The position numbers were made by a program, and so were the translations under genes. The notes below the pieces were generated by a model. It saw nothing but the letters and a program-made list of their open reading frames with translations, ran no database searches and was not told the DNA's origin. Positions 23,504-34,582 of a stretch of 64,000 bases of DNA are shown here, piece by piece. Location of the stretch: the NCBI RefSeq assembly GCF_033115175.1, contig NC_084827.1, positions 174,407,401 to 174,471,400 on the forward strand, written 5' to 3'. This stretch comes from Lepus europaeus (lineage: Eukaryota > Chordata > Mammalia > Lagomorpha > Leporidae). Each line of letters starts with the position of its first letter. Position 1 is the first letter of the stretch.

Positions 23504-24685
23504 ATGAAAAAGCATGGCCCTGACTTCCAAAGAAAAGAGGATGGAGAAACAGAAGGAGGAAGAAAGAAGGATGAGGGAGAAGGGAGGGAGGAAAAGAAGA
23601 GTTGCAAAGGAAATATGAGTGGATATGTGGGGACTTTCCTCTGTAAGAAACATTTTGTATTTGTGAATCCCCACTCCTCCCTCTAATGGCATTCCCCTGC
23701 CCATGCATAAGCTAGAGTGTGGGAACACACATCCTCCCCCCATCTAAGGGACGATCCTTATCCCTTTCTACTTACTCCTCTTATCATCCTGTCTTACACA
23801 AGAGTACAGATTCTGACTTCCCAATCTCCATCTCTCCAAATCTCTTCCCCAGCTTTCATAAATCCAGTTGAGTTATTTTAGATCTCTGATTCAGTGTGAC
23901 ATCAGGGCAACATTCAACACTAATGATCCACCTCTTCTGCAAATTGTCCTCTTCCTTGCCTTCTGTGATGCTAACATTTTGTGGTTCATCTCCCTCTGCT
24001 CCTGGCTCTTCTCTTCTCCTTTTTGTGCAGGCTCCCTTTAGCCACATCTCTCTCAGCTTCCCTTAGACTCCAATCCTCAGCTCCCTTCGTTTACTCTATA
24101 TCTGCTTCCACGGAGACTGCCGTCACATCTGTGGCTTTAATTTCAATTTAATTGACCACTTTCATGTCTTGATCCTAAATCCGAATTTCCAGCCAGTTCA
24201 TGAAAGGAAAGAGCTTGAAGGGTATTCACATACTGTATCAAACTTAAATGTCACCTACTGTAAACAAAGGCCCAAATTAAATTCAAGATCAAAGTCAACA
24301 ATTGAAGGAAGGCCAGTGCAGAGGGTTTACTGACTTATGTCAACTAGCTTGTAGATCCAAATGGACAAGTGTCAAAGAACAGATTTGGGGACACATCCAG
24401 AAAGAGAACAGAGATCAAAGCCAGGAAATCCAGAATGATAGGAAGGATATCAGTTATTATAGATATCGGGTATAAGCATGAACTGCAGTAGTAACTTCAG
24501 GACTAGTCCAATAGCGTGGCTGAAAATGCTGATGCAACATTTCTTTATTCCTACCTTAGCCCAGGGAAATTCAAGGGGTGTGCTGATGGAGCAAAACAGC
24601 AGAGACTCACGGATTCCATAGCCACAGATAAGAGGCCAAGGAGTCAGACATTTGGGCAGTCATTAACATTCTGTTGCCATGAAGT
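23504..24685. other. Unassigned sequence
   Basis: A purine-rich stretch (23520-23605) followed by pyrimidine-rich text. No gene or repeat recognised. Confidence 0.35.
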
Positions 24686-24689
24686 TCTA

Positions 24690-25800
24690 AGCATAGAATT
24701 TTACATTTGTCCTTGTTAAATTTTATCTCGTTGTTTTCTGCCTAGTGTTCCAGATGTCAAAATTATTTTGAATCGCAATTCGTGCATCTGTCATATTAGC
24801 CATTCTTGTTGCTCAGCTTGTATCATTTGCAAATTTTATGTGGCCTACTATATCCCTAGCCAAGCAATTGATAAAATGTTGAAGTCAGCCAAGCACTGAG
24901 CCACATGACATTTCTCTTCAGCATTTTCTCCCGTTGACATCAACCTACTAATCAACACATTTTTGGAAGTTAGTTTTCAACCTGCCACAGCGTCACCTGA
25001 TTAGCTCAACATCCAGCTAATATTTCATTATCCTGTCCACCAGGCTGCGATTTGATTTTGGAAAATGCTCTTTTTGAAATCAAAGCAGGCTTTTCTTAAG
25101 AGTTCCCCTAGTTTTTCCTGCTCCACCAACCTATGAGTGTAATAAAAAAAAAAAAAAAGAGGATGATTACGAGTTTGGCATGACTTTTCCTATGAGTCAC
25201 TGCTTCCTCTTCGTTCTGCCACAGCCATCTGTTTAATATTCTATTTTAGAAGCTCCCCCTGGAATGAACTCTGATTTGCCAGTGTGTAGTTTGCAGAAAT
25301 CCTCTTCAAAGTTGGAAGAGAATTTGTCCACCACCAATCTCCTGGACTTGCTTTCATTCTCCAGGGTCAGATGGTTCAAAGATTCCTGAAAGGGACTCGC
25401 AGCTCACATGCAGGTTTGCTCCCTGCAGTCCTTGTAAAGTGAAGTCCTTTGAGATTCCCAAGTGCTCTGATAGTTCACTGCAATCGCCATCTTGTCTTCC
25501 CAGCTAATGATGAAACTATAGAACAAACCAGGTCTAATTACCACTCTTCTTGTTGTACTCAAAAGACTCAAAAATCTTTCTCGCTTGCCATCAGAATCTC
25601 ATCATCTGCCCCAAGCAACTAGACTTGGTCCAACCTATTTGTTCCAGACCACCCTGTGCCCTTATTCATTTACACTGATCTTAGGTAATTCTGAACTTTG
25701 GTCTCCTGAAAGTATTTGTGCATCCTGTGGTCGCTCCATCCACCCCTGATGCATGCTCTTAGAAATTTCATCCCAAGGCTTCCTATGAAGTCACCCGGAT
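24690..25800 (-). mobile_element. Ancient L3/CR1-family LINE relic
   Basis: Plus-strand text follows the antisense of vertebrate CR1/L3 reverse-transcriptase sequence over about 1.1 kb: ccttgttaaattttatctcg, gtatcatttgcaaattttatg, ccaagcaattgataaaatgttga, ccaagcactgagccacatga, gaaatcaaagcaggcttttc, and a later part with ctccagggtcagatggttcaa. The order of landmarks matches the family. It is non-coding now. It is of mammal-wide age and unusually long and readable for that. Confidence 0.75.
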
Positions 25801-25879
25801 CTATGGTTCTATGGAGCCATCCTGATTCAGAGGACTCAATTCTTCTTCCTTAAAGACTTCCTTAAAGACTTCTTCCTCC

Positions 25880-26092
25880 AATCGAAAGGGAACCAGGAAC
25901 CAGGAGCCAGGAGCCACCTCTGGGTCTCCCATGCGCGTGCAAGGGCCTAAGCACTTGGACCATCTTCCACTGCTTTCCCAGGCCATAGTGCAGAGCTGCA
26001 GTAGAGCAGCCAGGATCTGAACAGGTGCCCACATGGGATGCCGGCACCGCAGGTGGAGGCCTAACCCACTATGCCACAGCACCAGCCCCACT
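25880..26092 (-). mobile_element. CSINE, 3'-shortened
   Basis: 'ccaggaaccaggagccagga', ctcccatgcgcgtgcaaggg, gggatgccggcaccgcaggt and tatgccacagcaccagcccc. The CT/A tail part is missing on the left side. Confidence 0.88.
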
Positions 26093-26093
26093 G

Positions 26094-27055
26094 TTGGTCT
26101 TTTTAAGCTCCCTTGTATCTCCTTCCTTCCAAAGACAAGTTCCAGACAAGCTGGGAATCTGCTGAGCTATTTTTCCTGCTGTGTGACAAGGTCAAAAGCT
26201 GTTTCATGCCATGTCCAGGCTGTAGAAAGGAACATGTATTTCAACTCAAGCCCCCATGGTCTCTCCTCAACTCCCTTCTAAATCTTACTCCAAAACCAAC
26301 CTCCAAAACGGGAACTTGCAGGAGTGTTGCCTAGTTCCTAACCATTATCTTTACAGGTGGCTCTGCTCATGATAAGTCATTAGCCTAAGGCGAGAACACT
26401 GTTCCTGAAAACGCAGAAATAGCTCCAGCCTAGTCTGTATTTTTTTTTAAATAAGAGCTCTGCTTGCTTGTTCTGACTCAAACTAGATGCTGGCTCACTT
26501 GTGTGTTTTGCTTTCGAGAACAGGGACTCTTGACAGTCTCTTTTTCTCTTTCTCCAGCTTGCATCTCCATACACACCACACACACACACATTCTTCTCCT
26601 CTATGTGTTTAACACCTTTGTGGCTCCTAAAATAAGCTACAGAATATTCTCCTGCTTAAACATTTCATTCTAGCTTCATAAATGCACCAAGGACATCTTG
26701 TGTAATTGAATACTTAAGGCACAGCCCTCTTTCAGTTTGATTTATTGCTCTTTGTCAATACTATCCCTTATGGCAAGTTCGAGTCAGATTGGGAGATCCG
26801 AGAGGATACTTTTTCCAGAATGTGCTTTCCTAACCAAGGCCATTCTCCTCTGAAAACCGTTTTGATTCTGACTGCAAGTAAAATGCTTTGTACTTATTTC
26901 CTACAGATCACCCTGCTGAAGATGGAAAAACTGAAAGTATTCCAGCTGACCCATCCACTGGGTTTCTGCCAGTGCTCTCCTGGCCTGCCCTGTGGGTGGT
27001 GGATTTGCCAGCCACCCACATCCATACAATCTCAGGCGCCAATTCCTCAAGCACT
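26094..27055. other. Unassigned sequence
   Basis: Contains a small CA run (26575-26590) and no recognised repeat or exon. Confidence 0.35.
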
Positions 27056-27058
27056 TCG

Positions 27059-27425
27059 GGAATGGGCATTTGCCCAGGCAGTGACGCCTCTCACCTCCCA
27101 CATTTGGGGTGCCTGGGTTAAATATTTGCCTCTGGCTCCTCACTCCAGCTTCCTGCCAATGCACACCCTGGGAGGCACCAGTAGTGGCTCAAACAATTGA
27201 GTCCCTGCCACCCATCTGGGAGATGTGGGCTGTGTTCCTAGCTTCTGGCACCAGCCAGGCACACTCGACCATTGCAGGCACTTGGGGAATAAGCTAGGAG
27301 CTGGGCGCTCTCTCTCGCTCGCTCTCTCTCTCTCTCTCTCTCTATCTCGCTCTCTCTCTCTCTCCTCTCCCCCCAACCCTGTTCTCATTCTTTTTCTCAA
27401 ATTAATAAAAACAAATAAATAAATC
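27059..27425 (+). mobile_element. CSINE-related, older subfamily
   Basis: 'gggaatgggcatttgcccag', tttggggtgcctgggttaaa, ctccagcttcctgccaatgc and acccatctgggagatgtggg, then a (CT)n tract (27307-27363) and an AATAAA-rich tail. Confidence 0.85.
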
Positions 27426-27445
27426 ACTTCATATATATACACACA

Positions 27446-27645
27446 AGGATACTGCAAAAAAATGAGTGCAGAAATTGAACAACAAGAAAACTTTATTTTG
27501 GTGCACATGGTTTCAAAATTTGGGCATGATTTTTCAGAACACACATTTTTTACGAACTTTCTGAAAATCCTTCTATGTACAAATTTCAAAATTTTCTACA
27601 CCAAAGTAAACTTATCTTTTAATTCTGCTTTCTGTAAACTTTTTG
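27446..27645. mobile_element. Probable palindromic MITE (mariner-like)
   Basis: The left half (atactgcaaaaaaatgagtg, gaaaactttattttggtgca) and the reverse complement of the right half (atcaaaaagtttacagaaag, agtttactttggtgtagaaa) resemble each other, giving long imperfect inverted repeats. Similar termini to 5389-5538. Confidence 0.45.
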
Positions 27646-27659
27646 ATTTATATTTAAAA

Positions 27660-30005
27660 TATATTTTTATGTATATATATAAAATATAAATATAGATTTT
27701 GATACAACTGTAGTTATTGATCCTTGGTGAAAAGATTTTTCTCTGTCAATATTTTGGGAAAATTACCAATTTCTGGAAGATTAAAATAAGTCTGATATTC
27801 TGTTAGAATTTGCTCCAAAAATTATATATAAGCTCTGGTAGAAAGCTTGCTAGGAACTTCAAACTGGAGGGAGTTGGCAGATGCCACCAGCAGAGAAAGA
27901 TCAGTACTACATTTAAAAGCCCCACTTTCCATTTTCATCTATCTAAAGGACATGGGTGGTAGGACTGGGAGTGGGAGACCAGGAGTGTCCAGGTCAGAGG
28001 GCAGGGAATTCACACAAGTCAGGGTACGAGGTCCTGGGAACTGGGTGCACTCATCAGAGCCCCCTTACAAGGATGGTTTGTGGAGCACAGTCAGGGCTGG
28101 AGGAGGATGAATGAAAACACCAGCAGTGTCTGGCAAGTCTGCCCTCCACAGCAGAGACAGGAAGAAAGCCAGGAGCCAGAGCTACGTGGGTGTCATAACG
28201 TGGAGTTTACAGACAGGGTCGCTGCAGCTACCCCACTACTGCACTTTTAACAAAGGGCATACTACCCCAGCACAAGTCAAGCTCTCAGTGGGTCAGCTTG
28301 GGCGAGTCTGGGCCTGCTATCGGCAGGTTACACCTGCAATGGGTGCAGCCAGGGCAGGAGCTGATGGATGATTCTGATACCACACATTCAGTCCAGTCCA
28401 GATTTCCCGGTTTTGTACAAATAAGAATTCTTCAAGACTGCATGTTTTCAGAACTATCTTCAAAGTCAATAATAATAATAATCAAATTTTAAATGGGATT
28501 TAGCTTTTTGACTTTTAATAAATTAATTTCAATGCTTTTCTTTCCCCGATGATCATGCTGATAATTCCGCTTACCCAAGCTTTGCTATTTTCTTTTCAGG
28601 AAGCATACTTGAAATTTTTAAGTAATAAATACACTTAAATCTTTCAATTCTACTTTCTTCCAAAATTTTTGCACAAATTTAACACAATTCAGTTTCCTGC
28701 GTTTCCCTGCGTTGACAGTTGAGATAGCTCTCAAATATGTGACATTTGTGAATTACCTGCTGGTCCATGACAGATCAGGTGTTGAGTGACACACACATGA
28801 CCGCAAACACTGTTCCCCCCTGACACATGAAATATCCCCTGTTCATCTTTCCCCAATCTCCCGATCAGAACGTGTTTCCAAAGGCTTTATGCCAAAGAAA
28901 ACATCGTTAATCCTTAGGAAATGTGGATTTCAGCTGCCTTTGAATTGGATTATCCCTACTGCTATAAAAATGAATTTTTAAGAACCTCCAACAAAGAAGC
29001 CACATACCTGGTCAGCACCACACCTGTGCAGCTCCACAGCACTGGTTTGACCACAGATCTCCGCTCTGGAGTTACTCTCTGCAGATGTTCGGAGCGACTC
29101 CCCTGTCTCTCATCTTTGTCTCTTCCACTATTTCAGTTTGTATTAGACTCTTTATGGATCTATCTTGTATCTTGATGTCTTCCTGGATTTTTTGCCAAGT
29201 TCTTCCCCAGGTTGCACTGAATGTAGCTCTCCATCAGTGTTGAAGGCAGAGCTGGGTTGCTTTCTTTCATCTTCGATTGACCTACTGCCTTCTGCTCACG
29301 ATTGCCCCCAACCTGGAGACCTGACCTGCACTGATCCACCAGCAGTTTCCTCTCTTAATCCCTCAAATCGAAAGCCAGCTTCACCACCACAGGTGCATGC
29401 TCATCCTACCTTCCCTGTGGCTCCTAAGTCATGACTGCTCCTAGAAAAGGCCCTCGTTTCCACCAGCCGCACGAGGCCACGTGGCAATCCCAGCCGCCCC
29501 ACAGCCGCTTCCCTCCTTCTCTGAAGTGGGCCTCCAAGCAGCCGGCTTCTCCCTGCTCATCCATTGCTTCACTGGGCCGGCTACTTCACTCTGCCCACCA
29601 GCCTTCTCGGTTGGAGGGCAATACATGCTGGCTAGAATTTTATGGTATAAATTCAACGTAGTTAAAGGACTTGAAGTTTTTTTTTCTTTTCCCAAAATAA
29701 AGCAGGCAGCACTCATTTTACTACTGATTTTGCCATTTCCCCCTCTTCCCCAGCTTCATTAAAAGCCCTGACAAAAGCCAGCTGAGCGCCCCAGGGAGCT
29801 TCCTAGCACCTGCAGGGAGCCCAGCTGGTCCAGGAGCAGGCGGTTTTCCCCAGCTCTCAAGCACCCAGGTGCTTCCAGATAATTCCCTGCACACCTCTCA
29901 TTTAAAGAACCCCAGAGCCTTGCTTAAGCTCCGTAGCCCATTTTCCAATCTTTATTCTTCATCTTTATTTCCAGGTGGTTTCGACATCCATTTTTCCTCC
30001 TTCTT
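27660..30005. other. Unassigned sequence
   Basis: Begins AT-rich (with an AT run at 27660-27700) and becomes GC-richer near 29.4-29.9 kb. Open frames at 28.9-29.8 kb are proline/serine-rich, overlap on both strands and match nothing I know. I see no exon that I can support. Confidence 0.3.
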
Positions 30006-30007
30006 AA

Positions 30008-30292
30008 TGATTTTTAAATTTTTTTTTTTATTTGAAAGAGCAAGAGAGAGAGTGAGAGAGAGATATATATCTTTCATTTGCTGGCCCACTCCCCAGTCCT
30101 TGCAACAGTCAGGAGCCAGGAACTCCATTCAGCCCTCCCACATGGATGTGAGCTATCAGCTGCTGCCTTCCCATGCACATTAGCAGGAAGCTAGATCAGA
30201 AGCAGAGGGGCCGAGACTGAGACCAGGCACTGTGATGGGGCACAGGTGTCCCAAGCAGCAGCTTAACCCACTGCACCACAACATCAGCCCCT
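30008..30292 (-). mobile_element. CSINE, diverged
   Basis: 'tttatttgaaagagcaagag', ccactccccagtccttgcaa, ccctcccacatggatgtgag and cagcttaacccactgcacca. The (GA)n tract lies at 30040-30062. Confidence 0.85.
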
Positions 30293-30450
30293 CGGTTGCT
30301 GTAAGCTTTCTTATGCTCTCTGCTTTTTGATGTCTATCTACAGGTAATACCTCAATGGGTGATCTTAAAGGATAATGCACATCTGAACCCTCACAGGAAA
30401 TAAGGTTTGGTTCATAATGTGGTTATCGATACCATTAGATTTACCTGTTT

Positions 30451-30735
30451 TTTAAAAAGAAGGTAAATACACACACACATACAGAAAGAGAGAGAGAGAG
30501 AGAAACTTCCACCTGTTAGTTCATTCTCCAAATGACCACAATGGCCCAGTCTGGGCCAGGCCAAAGCCAGAACTCCATCCAGGTCTCCCATATGGGTGGC
30601 GGGGCCCAAGTACTTGGGCCATTATCCACTGCTTTCCTAAGCAAATTAGCAGTGTTCTGGATCATAAGTCCAGCAGCTGGGACGTGACCAAGCTCTCATA
30701 TGGGATGCCAGTGTTGCAGGCTTTGCCATGTTACT
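30451..30735 (-). mobile_element. CSINE, diverged
   Basis: CA and GA runs (30471-30503) followed by cattctccaaatgaccacaatggcc, ggtctcccatatgggtggcg and tatgggatgccagtgttgca. Directly precedes a MIR fragment. Confidence 0.82.
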
Positions 30736-30769
30736 GGTGTAGGTTTCTAGGGCCACATTAATGGGTAGT

Positions 30770-30875
30770 TTCTCTGCCTCATCTTTTTAATCCATAAAGT
30801 GGGATTAGGATGGTACCTACCTCAGTTAGAGCTTTGGAGAATATTAAATTAATTACTACATATAAGACACGAGGC
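30770..30875 (+). mobile_element. MIR fragment
   Basis: 'tctgcctcatctttttaatccataaagtgggattaggatggtacctacctc' is the MIR central region (cctcagtttcctcatctgtaaaatggg..., tacctacctcatagg). Old. Confidence 0.65.
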
Positions 30876-30953
30876 ATGGACATGTTTATTAATTTAGCTA
30901 TCACTCTTATTTTCCATATCTCATAACTTTCATAACATAAAAAGTTAACTATA

Positions 30954-31283
30954 GGGACCAGCACTGTGGCATAGTGGATAAAGCCACTGAGCATCCCATA
31001 TGGTCACCAGTTTGAGTCCCAGCTGCTCCACTTTCCATCTAGCTCCCTGATACTGTGTTTGGCAAAGTAGCAGAAGATGGCCCAAGTGCCTGGGCCCCTG
31101 CACCCACGTAGGAGACCTGGAAGAAGCTCCTGGTTTCTGGCTCCTGGCTTTGGACAGGCCCAGCTCCTGTCATTGTAGTCATTTTGAGAGTGAACCAGCA
31201 GATGGATCTCTTTCTCTGCCTCTCCCTCTCTTTCTTTCTCTGTAATTCTGCCTTTCAGATAAATATATCTTTAAAAACAAAAG
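30954..31283 (+). mobile_element. CSINE (full length)
   Basis: Head gggaccagcactgtggcata, full body, CT-rich 3' part. TSD aaag[t/c]taactata at 30941-30953 and 31284-31296 (13 bp, one mismatch). Confidence 0.93.
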
Positions 31284-31589
31284 AAAGCTAACTATAATTC
31301 ACTGTTTAAACTACCTTTGAATTATTATTTCGTGTGCTAAATGTGTTCTCCATCTTCCTGAAACCCCCCAAAATATTCCCAGAGAAAAATCAATAATTGA
31401 AATCAGGTCATCTGGACACTAGAGTTTCTTTTCTTTATGCTCCAATAATTATATAAGAGCCAGCTATCACTTCTGTTTAACATCTTTCTTTGCCTCTCTT
31501 CATACAAGGAGTTACATGTAACTGCTTATACACATATTTTTGTAAGTAGGCAGAGTTACCATAAACACTAGGGACAAGCAAAATTTAAG

Positions 31590-31790
31590 AAGGTGAAACT
31601 CTGGCCTTGCACGTTGACCTCAAGAAGGACATCAAGGTGCCCAAGGACTCATCTTCTCTACCCCATGAGAGAGAAATGCTGATGTGACGACAGGTGTCAC
31701 CCAGCCTCTAGAACTATGAGAATAAATTTCTGTTGTTGATAAACCCCCTAGTCCATGGTTTTCATTATAGCAGCCCGAATGGACTTAGTG
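31590..31790 (+). mobile_element. MaLR/other LTR 3' end
   Basis: 'cctctagaactatgagaataaatttctgttg', 'taaaccccctagtccatggt' and 'tatagcagcccgaatggact' are the characteristic 3' end of old mammalian LTRs, including their AATAAA. Only this end is clear. Confidence 0.65.
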
Positions 31791-32624
31791 CTGTTAAAAA
31801 GAAAGCCAGGGGTACTATATCAATCCATAGTGGACAAAACAACGCTATAGGGAAACGAGTGTTATCGGGGTAAAAATTGTTTTTATAATGATAAGCAGAA
31901 CCAGTTCATCAAGCAGACATGACAATCTCAATGCTGCATCTATGTCATTAGACAGACTTCATCTAAATGGAGCAAAAAGAGAAAAACAAATAAATCCGTG
32001 GTTAAAGCTGGCGATCTCAAGTACGCTCTCTCAATAACTGAAATAGTAAACAGAAGTCAGTATCAAGTAACTCAGCCCAACTAACATGTATAGAACACTT
32101 CACCCAACAACAGAATCCACATTCCTTTTAAGTGCCTAAGAGAAACTCACCCATATGGATCACACGCTGAATTGTTAAAAAGTTCTGAATAAATTTAAAG
32201 AGATGGAGCATGAAGACCATATTATCTGACCACTACAGGCTAAAATTAGGACCCAATAACAGAAAATTTTCTGGAAAACTAATCTCAAAACATATGACAA
32301 TTAAATAGGAGTTGATCCAAACAAGAAGTTTTAAAATAAGAAAATATTTTGCATTAAATAAAAATACAAACCAGATCAAATGTCAGGGAATACAGTTAAA
32401 ACCTTGCATTGAATGAACTTTACAGCTTGAAACGCTGACACTGCAAAGGAACAGAGGTCCTAAATCAAACATCGGATGCCTCAAGTAAATTAAGCACAAA
32501 TGGAAAGAAAGAATCAAGATGGAAGCAGAAATCAACGAAATAGAAAATGGAGTAGGATAGTGAAATTCAATTAAGCAAAAAAAATTGTAAAGATGAAACA
32601 AGCTGATAAACTTCTACCTACAGC

Positions 32625-33135
32625 AGTGGTTCTCAAAATCTTAGCGTGCTTTGGGTGGACAGGGGTGCTTGTGAGAACACTGACAGACTGCAACCTTGGC
32701 TGTGCCTGCATCAGTAGCTCTGGGGAAAGGCCCAGGACTTTTCATTTCTAACACGTTTCCAGGTGATTCTTTTTAAGACTTTATTTATTTGACAGGTGGA
32801 GTTACAGAGAGAGAGATAGAAGCAGAGGGAAAGCTCTTTGATTCGCTTGTTCACTCCCCAAATGGCCGGAGCAACAGCCAGAATTAGGCCAATCTGAAAC
32901 CAGGAGCCAGGAGCTTCTTCCGGGTTTCTCATGCAGGTCCAGGGGCCCAAGGACTTGGGCCATCTTCTACTGCTTTTCCAGGCCATAGCAGAGAGCTGGT
33001 TCAGAAATGGAGCAGCTGGGACATGAACCAGTGCCCATATAGGATGCCAGTGCCACAGGAGGAGGCTTAGCCTACACCGCCACAGCACCAGCCCCCTCCA
33101 AGTGACTCTAATTGCTTCTGGGGATTATATTTTCA
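32625..33135 (+). mobile_element. MER5A-type hAT fragment interrupted by a CSINE
   Basis: 'cagcagtggttctcaaaatcttag', gacttttcatttctaacacg and tttccaggtgattct match MER5A (hAT-Charlie MITE). The end continues after the SINE (aagtgactctaattgcttctgg). DNA transposon, non-coding. Confidence 0.75.
32771..33096 (-). mobile_element. CSINE inserted in MER5A
   Basis: Complete minus-strand C repeat. TSD tcca[g/a]gtga[t/c]tct at 32758-32770 and 33097-33109, 13 bp with two mismatches, within the MER5A sequence. Confidence 0.92.
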
Positions 33136-33453
33136 GAAGCAGATTAGGACAAATGAGGAAGAACAATGCAAATTATTAATATCAGGAATATGGCAGTCAA
33201 TATCAATATACAACCTCCAAATGTTCAAAGGAAAATAAGGGATAGTGATAAAAAGGTTAATAATGTTAATAAAGATTAACAATATTATGAACAACTTCAT
33301 GCCAGATATTTGACAATTTAGTGACATTGACAAATTCATTGACACAAATAACCAAAATAGACATACAAAGAAATTAAAAACCTGAATATCCTATAGCTTC
33401 CAAATAAACTGAATGTGTAATTTTAAACCTCTCCATAAAGAATACATAAGGCC

Positions 33454-33715
33454 ATGGGGATGGAGCTGTGGTGCAGCCACTAAAGTCAGTGCCTGCAGTG
33501 CCAGCATCCCATATGGGCACCAGTTCAAGTCCCAGCTGCTCCACTTCCCATCCAGCTCCTTGCTAATATGCCTGTGAATGCAGTGGAGGATGGCTCAAGT
33601 GCTTGGGCCCCTGCACCCACTTGGGAGACCCAGAAGAAACTCCTGGATCCTGGCTTCCGTTTGCCCCAGCCATGGCTGTGGCAGCCATTTGGAGAGTGAC
33701 CCATCTGATAGAAGA

Positions 33716-33767
<52 letters not shown>

Positions 33768-33822
33768 CCCTGCCTTTCCTTCTCTATAACTCTTTCAAAC
33801 AAATAAATAAACATTAAAAAAT
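33454..33822 (+). mobile_element. CSINE (full length)
   Basis: Head gggatggagctgtggtgcag, body, a (TC)n tract of about 45 bp (33719-33765), tail aaacaaataaataaacatta. Perfect 14-bp TSD gaatacataaggcc at 33440-33453 and 33823-33836. Inserted in the old L1. Confidence 0.95.
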
Positions 33823-34282
33823 GAATACATAAGGCCTAAATAGTTTTGACAATAAATTCCATCATATACATAACAAGGAAACCATACCAATCCAAAGAAA
33901 ACTCTTTCAAAACTAGAGAAGGAAAAATTTCCCAGACATTCTAAGAAGCCAGCTGTACTCTAACACCAAGGTCAGAGGACATTATAAGAAAATAGCAAAC
34001 CCATACCTCTCTCAGTACCTTTAACAATGTATTAATGAAACAAATCTAGCAATACAAATATAATATACCATGATCACATATGGTTTGTCCCTGGAATGAA
34101 AGCTGGGTTTAATTATAGAAAATCAATGTAAATTAAATCATGCAAATAAAATAAATGTTAAAATAATGTGATCACCCTCACATGTGCAGAAAAGACTTTT
34201 AACAAAAATGTTATAGCAGAAATTCTCATAAAGTAGTAACACCTGGTGAAAGTTGTACATGAAAAACGTGAAGATACTGTCT

Positions 34283-34582
34283 CTGTTACACAGAGAGAGA
34301 AGGAGAGGCAGAGAGAGAGAGAGGACTTCCATCCACTGGTTCACTCCCCAATTAGCCGTTAGGGCCAGAGCTGCTCTGATCCAAAGTCAGGAGCCAGGAG
34401 CTTCTTCTGGGTCTCCCACGTGGGTGCAGGGACCCAAGGAACTGGGCCATCTTTGACTGTTTTCCCAGGCCATAGCAGAGAGCTGGATTGGAAGTGGAGC
34501 AGCCGGGACTTGAATCTGTGACCATATGGGATTCTGGCACTGCAGCCAGTGGTTTTACCCACTACGCCACAGTGCCAGCCCC
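34283..34582 (-). mobile_element. CSINE
   Basis: 'gttacacagagagagaagga', cactccccaattagccgtta, gtctcccacgtgggtgcagg and acgccacagtgccagcccc. Lies at the end of the L1 relic. TSD not clear. Confidence 0.9.

Larger units (their letters stand above)
31800..34275 (+). mobile_element. Old L1 ORF2 relic split by two CSINEs
   Basis: Landmarks in order: endonuclease-type text around 31880-32110 (gttcatcaagcagacatgacaatctc, aatggagc), the middle domain to about 32600, then after a MER5A-like insertion and a CSINE, the segment at 33110-33450, and reverse-transcriptase text at 33930-34260 (ctctaacaccaaggtcaga, accatgatcacatatggtttgtccctggaatgaaagc). Frames are wholly broken. Insertions at 32625-33130 and 33454-33822 interrupt it. 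Confidence 0.7.
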
